A stretch of 16,013 nucleotides of DNA from Rikenellaceae bacterium (lineage in GTDB: Bacteria; Bacteroidota; Bacteroidia; Bacteroidales; UBA932): assembly GCA_900769905.1 (NCBI GenBank), contig CAAGIL010000220.1:1-16013 (forward strand), read 5' to 3'. This document shows positions 1 through 5,739 of this stretch, piece by piece. A model generated the notes under the pieces. The model worked only from the letters and a program-made list of their open reading frames with translations. It was not told the origin of the DNA and made no database searches. Positions within the stretch are counted from its first letter, which is position 1. Every line of letters starts with the position of its first letter. The position numbers and the translations under genes were made by a program.

Positions 1-441
1 CACGGCCATACTGCAGCTGAACTTATTGTCGAACGAGCCAGTGCTGAGAAGGAGCATATGGGCCTTACCACTTGGGCTAAATCTCCACGGGGCAGGATTC
101 TTAAGTCCGATGTCTCCATTGCGAAGAACTACCTCAAAGGGGATGAACTAGAGTCAATGGGCCGTATCGTGAGTGCTTTTCTGGATCTCGCAGAGGAACG
201 CGCCAAGCGCCACATTCCCATGACTATGGAAGATTGGGCAACGCGCATCGACAGATTTCTGGAAGGCGATGATCGTCCTATCCTTGATGATGCAGGACAC
301 GTCTCAGCCGAATATGCCAAAGAATATGCTGAATCAGAATTCGAGAAATACCGGGTTATCCAGGATCGTCTCTTTGAGTCTGATTTTGATAGACTGATTA
401 ACGGTGATAATCTGCTAGAACTACCGGAAGCTGACCAGTAA
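1..441 (+). CDS. RhuM family protein, C-terminal part (5' end outside window)
   Basis: The reading frame is open from base 1, so the gene begins upstream of the window; the ATG at 58 is internal. The visible 146 codons start HGHTAAELI and continue through a block rich in conserved charged residues (KSDVSIAKNYL, then IPMTMEDW), and end with SEFEKYRVIQDRLFESDFD before the TAA at 439-441. I recognise this as the C-terminal half of the RhuM family, first named from a Salmonella pathogenicity island. Homologues often sit near restriction-modification genes, integrases or other defence and mobile genes; the biochemical role is not established. The N-terminal domain cannot be judged here. Its position next to a toxin-antitoxin pair and a possible gene scrap fits an accessory island. 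Family assignment is from remembered sequence patterns and is fairly secure; function is unknown. Confidence 0.85.
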   Translation, partial: HGHTAAELIVERASAEKEHMGLTTWAKSPRGRILKSDVSIAKNYLKGDELESMGRIVSAFLDLAEERAKRHIPMTMEDWATRIDRFLEGDDRPILDDAGHVSAEYAKEYAESEFEKYRVIQDRLFESDFDRLINGDNLLELPEADQ

Positions 442-520
442 TCATAGGAGCAAAATTGGCTTGAATTACACCTCGGATTAACGGCCATTTTCGATTATAT
501 GGCTAACAAGAGGCAGGGAA

Positions 521-616
521 TTACAAATCCGCTTCATCCTCGTTATCCTCTTCTACAGAATCATCCAGCGAGGGGAAGATTTCCAACTCGCAGATGTCCT
601 GCCCGTATTTGATAAA
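521..616 (-). pseudogene. Possible reverse-strand gene remnant (31 codons, no start)
   Basis: On the minus strand an open frame runs from 616 down to the TAA at 521-523 and reads FIKYGQDICELEIF followed by a strongly acidic tail (DDSVEEDNEDEADL). The frame is closed just upstream by TAG at 617-619 and has no ATG, GTG or TTG of its own. The acidic C-terminal tail looks protein-like, so this may be the cut-off 3' end of a gene lost when the toxin-antitoxin cassette or RhuM region was inserted. I do not recognise the family. It is short enough to be chance. Apart from it and the promoter at 621-652, bases 442-669 hold nothing I can support. Confidence 0.25.
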
Positions 617-620
617 CTAA

Positions 621-652
621 TTTGTCATATTTATAATAATGTTATATATTTG
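621..652 (+). promoter_or_regulatory. Bacteroidota-type promoter of the toxin-antitoxin operon
   Basis: TTTG at 621-624 matches the -33 element and TATATTTG at 645-652 matches the -7 consensus TAnnTTTG exactly; the 20-base spacing is the usual one. Transcription would start near 657-660, giving a leader of only about ten bases before the antitoxin ATG at 670. Confidence 0.75.
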
Positions 653-666
653 CAAAAAGTATAACA
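640..666 (+). promoter_or_regulatory. Candidate antitoxin operator (inverted repeat over the start site)
   Basis: TGTTATA (640-646) and TATAACA (660-666) form a perfect 7-bp inverted repeat with a 13-base spacer. The repeat brackets the -7 element and the predicted transcription start. Ribbon-helix-helix antitoxins commonly bind such palindromes as dimers and repress their own operon, so this is a reasonable operator candidate. The region is AT-rich, which raises the chance of a coincidental match. Confidence 0.4.
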
Positions 667-669
667 AGT

Positions 670-969
670 ATGGAAACAAAAACGGTTCAAACAGCATTCA
701 GGTTCAGGCCTGAGCTGTTGTCAAGAATGAAAGCGAAAGCGAGATTGGAGGGAAAATCCCTCAATGCATATGTGGAGTCCGTTATGGAAGAATCCTTGAA
801 ATGCGAGCTGGACAGATATGAAAGAATATACCGTGAGATTGAATCGTTGAAGCCATCTGCTTCCGGTAAATCGGTCTTACCGGAACTCAAGTCGATACCC
901 TCTTTTACTGAAGAAGAACTCGCTGCTGACCCAAGACTCGAGTATCTCTACAAAAAGCACATGCAATGA
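670..969 (+). CDS. Ribbon-helix-helix antitoxin of a PIN toxin system
   Basis: This 99-residue protein is the likely antitoxin of the downstream PIN toxin. Residues 6-42 fit a ribbon-helix-helix DNA-binding domain: a short strand (TVQTAFRFRPE) then two helices containing LSRMKAKARLEGKSLNAYVESVMEE split by a G-K-S-L turn typical of Arc/HicB-type folds. Residues 60-99 are acidic and probably disordered until bound to toxin (PSFTEEELAADPRLEYLYKKH). Such antitoxins block the toxin active site with the C-terminal tail and repress transcription with the N-terminal dimer. The ATG at 670 lies about ten bases after the predicted transcription start. The stop overlaps the toxin start as ATGA (966-969), a usual arrangement for coupled translation. 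The fold call is strong; pairing is inferred from overlap. Confidence 0.85.
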   Translation: METKTVQTAFRFRPELLSRMKAKARLEGKSLNAYVESVMEESLKCELDRYERIYREIESLKPSASGKSVLPELKSIPSFTEEELAADPRLEYLYKKHMQ

Positions 970-1379
970 AAATATTTCTGGATACCAATGTGCTCATTGA
1001 TTCTGTCATCGACAGAGGATTTGAGGCTCCAAGGAAAATTGTGGACTCGTATCTGAATTCAGTTGAGAAGTTGTGCGTGTCGTATCTAAGCCTTGCTAAT
1101 CTTGCATATATTCTTCGCAAATTTTTCTCTGAATCTGAAATAAAGAAATTGCTGAATACCATCAGCTCAAATATGAAAGTGGTTCCCGGCTTGGATCAGC
1201 ACTATTATGATTTGCAGAAAATGAGTGGAAGAGACATTGAGGATTGCTTGCAGATTCTATGTGCTGAATACGAGAGGTGCGATCTTATCCTTACAAGAAA
1301 TGTCGAGGATTATCGGGGTAATACCCTGATTCCCGTGCTCACGCCGGAACAATTTCTCCGACATTGCAAAGAATGTTAG
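966..1379 (+). CDS. PIN-domain ribonuclease toxin (VapC-like)
   Basis: A 137-residue single-domain PIN protein, the expected size for VapC-type toxins, which are Mg-dependent RNases that usually cut tRNA or rRNA. The N-terminus MKIFLDTNVLID carries the first catalytic Asp (D6) with N8 and D12. GRDIEDCLQ (88-96) supplies the central acidic cluster (D90, E92, D93) and LILTRNVEDY (107-116) the last motif with D115. The helix where many PIN proteins have a catalytic Glu reads LSLANLAYILRK (41-52) without an acid; this form is, as I recall, common in the Bacteroidota PIN_3 subfamily. Translation is coupled to the antitoxin by the 4-base overlap, and a hairpin terminator follows ten bases after the stop. 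The toxin-antitoxin role is well supported by family and context; target RNA is unknown. Confidence 0.88.
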   Translation: MKIFLDTNVLIDSVIDRGFEAPRKIVDSYLNSVEKLCVSYLSLANLAYILRKFFSESEIKKLLNTISSNMKVVPGLDQHYYDLQKMSGRDIEDCLQILCAEYERCDLILTRNVEDYRGNTLIPVLTPEQFLRHCKEC

Positions 1380-1388
1380 ATAGTTATC

Positions 1389-1417
1389 CAGGGGCTGGTC
1401 TTTCGGACCGGCCCCTG
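1389..1417 (+). terminator. Hairpin terminator after the toxin-antitoxin operon
   Basis: CAGGGGCTGGTC (1389-1400) pairs with GACCGGCCCCTG (1406-1417) across the loop TTTCG, with one T-G wobble: a 12-bp GC-rich stem. It is followed by TTGTAGTT, a weak T-tract, so the hairpin is convincing but the rho-independent tail is imperfect. Confidence 0.65.
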
Positions 1418-1501
1418 TTGTAGTTATGCCCGAAAGCCAGGCAATTTGCCAAAAAACGATTAAGAAAACGGGCAACGGATGGGAAATATCTTTTTTATGA
1501 T

Positions 1502-1509
1502 TATCTTTA
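1502..1509 (+). promoter_or_regulatory. Weak candidate -7 element for the central operon
   Basis: TATCTTTA is one base from the Bacteroidota -7 consensus TAnnTTTG and is 36 bases before the ATG at 1546. No clear TTTG lies about 20 bases upstream (bases 1478-1481 read GATG), so the match is partial. The stretch 1418-1545 is otherwise AT-rich leader without recognisable features, and a promoter must lie in it because a terminator hairpin precedes it. Confidence 0.3.
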
Positions 1510-1545
1510 CATCCTTAAAGAATATCAAACAAAAAATTTTTATAA

Positions 1546-3471
1546 ATGAAACTGAAACACATATTTTTCGCGATGGCGGCTTCACTCGCCGTCCTCGCCG
1601 GATGTCAGAAACCGGTTGACTTTGGTCCGGAAGAGGTGACCATTCTCAGCCCGTCTGAAACTGTAATCGACGTGCCTGTAGAGGGAACTGAAATCACCGT
1701 CAGCCTCAAGGCTACCGTTGACTGGGCCCTCCAGGGATATACTGACGAAGTCCGCAGCTGGCTTTCCATCTCTCCTGAGTCAGGAAAGGCTGCAAAGGAT
1801 GCCCAGACCATTACCGTGAAGGTCCTCGCCAACGAGGATGTTGACCGCAAGGCCGACATCGTCTTCTACGGCAACATAATGTGCAAGGCCCCTCTCACCA
1901 TCAGCCAGAAGGGCGCGAAGGGAGTATTCGAGACCATCAGCGTAAAGGAGTTCCTTGATCTCAAGGACACAAAGACCGAGTACGCCCTCCACGGAAAAAT
2001 CAGCGATGTCAGCAAGAACGCTGCCGGCACATACTGGGGCCTCACACTTACTGACGAGACCGGTTCAGTTGCCTGTCCTTTTATAGAGAACTGGGATGAG
2101 TTCCCTCTCAAGAATGGCGATATCATCACCATCAAGGGTGTGTACAGCTATTATGAGCAAAAGAATCAGGACCAGCTTGCCAACGGCACCATCATCTACC
2201 ACGAAGCCGTTGAGGCTCCTGTAGGCACTCCTAAGGGTAGCGGTACTGCCGATGACCCTTACAACGCCACCGCAGCCAATGCAAAATGCGTTGAGGTCGG
2301 CAGCACAGCCAGCACCGAGGACTACTATGTGAAGGGAAAGATCGTTTCCATCTCCAAGCCTGAGGATATGCTTAACTACGGCAATGCCACCTTCTATATC
2401 TCCGACAACGGAAGTGCCGATGAAGAGCAGTTCTATGTTTACAGACTGTATGATTTCGGTGGAGAAAAGTTCACCACCTCCGACAAGATCAAGGTCGGCG
2501 ACGAGGTCGTTGTAAAGGGTAAGCTCGTAAACTACGGCGGCAACACCCCTGAAATGACCCAGGGAGGACAGCTCGTAAGCATTAATGGTGAGACCGGCAA
2601 CGGCGGCGGTGGAGACAACCCTGGTACTGGCGATGATGTTACCAAGCCTGAAAACATTACCCCTGTATCCATCAAGGAGTTCCTTGAGAAGGAAGTCAAC
2701 ACTACCGACTGGTATCAGCTGACCGGTAAGATCGTCAGCATTGCAAGTGCATCCTACGGCAACCTCACCATTGAAGATGAAAGCGGATCCGTATATGTTT
2801 ACGGAGTGTGCAAGGATTTTGCGACCTCAAACGATCAGAGCTTCGGCTCCCTCGGACTGAAGGTGGGTGATTTGCTTACCATCGCTACCCTCCGCTCAGA
2901 GTACAACGGCACTGCTCAGGCCGGAGGCACCATCCCTGCATTCTACCTCAGCCACGAGGCCGGTGAAGCACCGAGCGTACCTGAAGGCAGCGTAGTTCTC
3001 ACCTTCCCTGATGAGAACAGCGCAAGCAATAAGGTCAATGGATATGACAAGCCTTGGGTTGCAAAGACTGGAGCAAACAGTTTCAATATGGTTGGATTCA
3101 ATAACTACAACTGGGACGGTTGGACTTATATCAAGTGCGGACGCAAGGCTTCTGCATCCGTAGCCTCCATCACTACCGTTGAGCCTATAGACATAAAGGT
3201 TTCTGCCGTTGCTCTCGAACTCAGCGCCGTGACCGCCCAGGATGTCAACTCCATCAAGCTCTCCGTTTACTCTGATGCAGAGTGCACAAAGCAGCTTGGT
3301 TCGGACATCGCTGTTGACGAGATTGCGGTGGGTGAGGTCAAGATGACCGTCCCTGCCGAGAATGCTGCTGCCGGTCTCTATTATGTAGTTACCGTTGACT
3401 GCAAGCAGTCATCTGCCAACAAGAACGGTTTCGTTCAAATAAGTAAAGTATCTTATCTTGCTGCTGAATAA
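1546..3471 (+). CDS. Lipoprotein with BACON domain and three OB-fold-like domains
   Basis: A 641-residue cell-envelope lipoprotein. The signal ends in the lipobox VLAGC with lipidated Cys20. Residues about 30-122 form a BACON domain, shown by SWLSISPESG and the closing TISQKG. Three OB-fold-like units follow: about 128-222 (ISVKEFLDL, then LTLTDETGSV), about 232-347 (starting GSGTADDPYNATAAN, like DUF6359), and about 370-475 (PVSIKEFLEK, then LTIEDESGSVYVYG). A Gly-rich linker lies at 350-366. The C-terminal 160 residues are a beta-rich domain I cannot name. The first and third OB units resemble each other, suggesting duplication. No catalytic motif is visible, so it probably binds ligand. 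OB folds often bind nucleic acid, and the next two genes are nucleases, so nucleic-acid capture at the cell surface is my inference. First gene of the operon; the stop overlaps the next start by 14 bases. Confidence 0.85.
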   Translation: MKLKHIFFAMAASLAVLAGCQKPVDFGPEEVTILSPSETVIDVPVEGTEITVSLKATVDWALQGYTDEVRSWLSISPESGKAAKDAQTITVKVLANEDVDRKADIVFYGNIMCKAPLTISQKGAKGVFETISVKEFLDLKDTKTEYALHGKISDVSKNAAGTYWGLTLTDETGSVACPFIENWDEFPLKNGDIITIKGVYSYYEQKNQDQLANGTIIYHEAVEAPVGTPKGSGTADDPYNATAANAKCVEVGSTASTEDYYVKGKIVSISKPEDMLNYGNATFYISDNGSADEEQFYVYRLYDFGGEKFTTSDKIKVGDEVVVKGKLVNYGGNTPEMTQGGQLVSINGETGNGGGGDNPGTGDDVTKPENITPVSIKEFLEKEVNTTDWYQLTGKIVSIASASYGNLTIEDESGSVYVYGVCKDFATSNDQSFGSLGLKVGDLLTIATLRSEYNGTAQAGGTIPAFYLSHEAGEAPSVPEGSVVLTFPDENSASNKVNGYDKPWVAKTGANSFNMVGFNNYNWDGWTYIKCGRKASASVASITTVEPIDIKVSAVALELSAVTAQDVNSIKLSVYSDAECTKQLGSDIAVDEIAVGEVKMTVPAENAAAGLYYVVTVDCKQSSANKNGFVQISKVSYLAAE

Positions 3472-4666
3472 GTTAATAGGGAAGAAATCCCTTAGCATAA
3501 TATCTACCCTTCTCATCCTTTGCTCCTGTGGCGGTACGTCCACGGGAGCAAAGGGCGAAGAAGGGGAGTTGCTTTTGTCTGTCCCGAAGACCGGGCTTGA
3601 GGCCAAGGCTTCCCGGCAGTTCATAAAAGTCACGGCGTATTCGTCCTGGACCCTGAGTTTCGACTTTGCAGGGGAGCAGGCGTGGGCACGCGTGGACAAG
3701 GCTTCGGGCAATGCTTCGGCTTCAGACATCATCCTCAGTTGGGATGCCTTTGAAGGTGAAGACGAAAGCCGCAGTTTCACCCTTGTCCTAAAATCGGCAG
3801 GAAAGGAAGTGAGTTCAGTCGTGACCCAGAAAGCGCCTGCGGCTCCTTCTCCGGGTCCCGGCCCCATTACGGACATCAAGTCTGACCCTGTCACCAGATG
3901 GATGGAACTGCCTGCGATGGGAGATGAGCAGAATCTCTACTTCATCACCCACGACATGACTCTGGCCAACGGAAGCAAAATCAGGAACTTCTCGATTTAT
4001 TACGACATAGACGCGAAGATTTCCTCCTGGGTGGCCTACCCTCTGAATTCCACCCTCACGGGCAGCGGCAGCCGCAGCGACGAGTGGGGCTATGACCCCA
4101 AAGTTCCTGCGAAATACCAGGCTACGCTTTTCAGCGGATACAAACCCGACGACAACGGCAACCGCTACGACCGTGGCCATCAGATTCCTTCGGCTGACAG
4201 ACCTCTCTGGGACCCTAACGTGGCCACCTTCTACTTCACCAATATGACCCCGCAGAAGAATGCCCTCAACGGAGGCGCGTGGGCTAACCTGGAAGGCAAG
4301 GTCAGGACCTGGTCTTCTTCCTTCGATACCCTCTATGTCGTCACGGGAGCAGACTACAAGGGCTCCGACACCGTCGCTTATGACAACAACTACGAGCCTG
4401 TGACCGTCCCTGTGGGCTACTACAAGGCCCTCCTCGGCTACAAGAAGAGCGGCACGATTGGCAACTCCACCGGAGGTTATCTCGGAATCGCCTTCTATTT
4501 CGAGCACCGTTCCTACTCCAACTCGGACATAATGAGCAAGCAGTCCATGACCATAGACGAGCTTGAACGCAAGCTGGGCATCGACTTCTTCGTCAATCTG
4601 CCGGACAAGGTAGGCCAGGAAATAGCCGACAAAATAGAATCCACCAAAGACAGCTGGTGGAAGTAA
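3458..4666 (+). CDS. BACON-containing DNA/RNA non-specific endonuclease lipoprotein
   Basis: A 402-residue secreted nuclease that should cut DNA and RNA without sequence preference. The best start is TTG at 3458, inside the end of the upstream gene: it gives a complete signal peptide (LIGKK, hydrophobic core, lipobox LCSC with Cys24), and no ATG lies in a usable place. Residues about 36-127 are a BACON domain ending VVTQK; a Pro-rich linker (128-136) leads to the nuclease at about 145-380. The family motif DRGH is at 238-241 with catalytic His241. NMTPQ (262-266) and NGGAW..LE (271-279) follow; N271 and E279 match the Serratia nuclease Mg ligand Asn119 and Glu127 in spacing. All key residues are intact, so it is likely active. 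Lipid anchoring keeps it on the envelope next to the transporter encoded two genes downstream. Confidence 0.92.
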   Translation: MLLNKLIGKKSLSIISTLLILCSCGGTSTGAKGEEGELLLSVPKTGLEAKASRQFIKVTAYSSWTLSFDFAGEQAWARVDKASGNASASDIILSWDAFEGEDESRSFTLVLKSAGKEVSSVVTQKAPAAPSPGPGPITDIKSDPVTRWMELPAMGDEQNLYFITHDMTLANGSKIRNFSIYYDIDAKISSWVAYPLNSTLTGSGSRSDEWGYDPKVPAKYQATLFSGYKPDDNGNRYDRGHQIPSADRPLWDPNVATFYFTNMTPQKNALNGGAWANLEGKVRTWSSSFDTLYVVTGADYKGSDTVAYDNNYEPVTVPVGYYKALLGYKKSGTIGNSTGGYLGIAFYFEHRSYSNSDIMSKQSMTIDELERKLGIDFFVNLPDKVGQEIADKIESTKDSWWK

Positions 4667-4677
4667 ACCATAGCAAA

Positions 4678-5739
4678 ATGAAAAAAATACTCATAGCAAT
4701 CGCGGCCCTGATGCTCTGTGTTCAGGGTTTTGCCCAGAAGCAGAAATATGTCGTGGGATTCTACAACCTGGAGAATCTCTTCGACATCTATGACGATCCT
4801 GCCAAGAATGACGAGGAATTCCTTCCTGACGGAAAGAACAAGTGGACCCAGGCCAAGTATGAGAAGAAGCTCTACAACATGGCCCACGTCATCCGTGCGA
4901 TGAAGGACGACAATGGCGCATACCACACCATTCTGGGTGTCAGCGAGATAGAGAACCGCCTCGTGCTCGAGGACCTCGTCAGCCAGCCTGAAATCGAGGA
5001 TGCCAACTTCCAGATTGTCCACTATGACGGACCGGATGCGCGTGGCGTGGACGTAGGACTGCTCTACCGTCCTGACCAGTTCGAGTATCTCGACAGCGAG
5101 TCCATCCCGTTCAATTTCGAGGACACCAAGGTGAAAATCACCCTCAGCAAGGAGGAGCAGGACAGGTTCCTTACCCGTGACATACTTATGGTGCACGGAC
5201 TCATAGACGGGGAGCACTTCGCATTCTACGTGGCTCATCTCCCGTCCCGTATCGGAGGCAAGGGCAGCGACCTGCGCTCCCGCGGCGGCGAAATCATCTA
5301 CAACCACTCCCGTATGATGGAGCAGAAATATCCGGGCATCAAAATCGTCGTGATGGGCGATATGAACGACAACCCTACCGACGAGAGTATGACAGTGTGG
5401 ATGAAGGGCCGGGAGAACATCAAGGATGTGAAGCCGGGCGAGTTCTTCTCTCCTTTCACCAAAATGCTTGCCGACGGTTTCGGCTCCCTGGCATACCAGG
5501 GCGAGTGGAACATCTACGACATCATACTCGCCAACTACAACCTTGCCGCCGCTCCCCAGGGCGGCCTCAGGATACTGCCTGTCCACAAGAAGGGCTATTA
5601 CGGAAGGGTCTTCAAGAAACCTTTCATGACCCAGCAGAGCGGCCAGTATAAGGGAACCCCATTCCGCACCTTCTCCAACGGTGCCTTCATCGGCGGCTAT
5701 TCCGACCACTATCCAACCTATATCGTAATCGGTAAATGA
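4678..5739 (+). CDS. Secreted endonuclease/exonuclease/phosphatase family enzyme
   Basis: A 353-residue exported member of the DNase I-like metal-dependent phosphoesterase fold. I place the start at ATG 4678 because it opens a normal Sec signal (MKKILIAIAALMLCVQGFA, cleavage before Gln20); a GTG at 4657 in frame would add seven residues overlapping the nuclease gene. Fold motifs appear in order: GFYNLENLFD with N30, GVSEIENR with metal ligand E90, DARGVDVGLLYRP (120-132), AHLPSR with H187, GDMNDNP with D228 and N230, and YSDHYP with D343 and H344. The active site is complete. This subfamily is common in Bacteroidota, but its substrate is not fixed by sequence: DNA, RNA, nucleotides or another phosphodiester are possible. 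Being between a nuclease and a TonB-dependent receptor, nucleic acid fragments are the natural guess. It starts 11 bases after the previous stop and overlaps the next gene by ATGA. Confidence 0.9.
   Translation: MKKILIAIAALMLCVQGFAQKQKYVVGFYNLENLFDIYDDPAKNDEEFLPDGKNKWTQAKYEKKLYNMAHVIRAMKDDNGAYHTILGVSEIENRLVLEDLVSQPEIEDANFQIVHYDGPDARGVDVGLLYRPDQFEYLDSESIPFNFEDTKVKITLSKEEQDRFLTRDILMVHGLIDGEHFAFYVAHLPSRIGGKGSDLRSRGGEIIYNHSRMMEQKYPGIKIVVMGDMNDNPTDESMTVWMKGRENIKDVKPGEFFSPFTKMLADGFGSLAYQGEWNIYDIILANYNLAAAPQGGLRILPVHKKGYYGRVFKKPFMTQQSGQYKGTPFRTFSNGAFIGGYSDHYPTYIVIGK

Noticed and set aside
58..60. ATG at 58 as the start of the first gene
   Set aside because: The frame is open to base 1 and the upstream residues (HGHTAAELI) fit the RhuM family, so this Met is internal.
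129..488. Minus-strand frame of 119 codons opposite the RhuM gene
   Set aside because: Ser/Arg-rich translation, no recognisable domain, overlaps a recognised gene on the other strand.
1440..1450. 11-base palindrome GGCAATTTGCC after the toxin-antitoxin terminator
   Set aside because: Arms are only five bases, not tied to any promoter element or gene start; likely chance.
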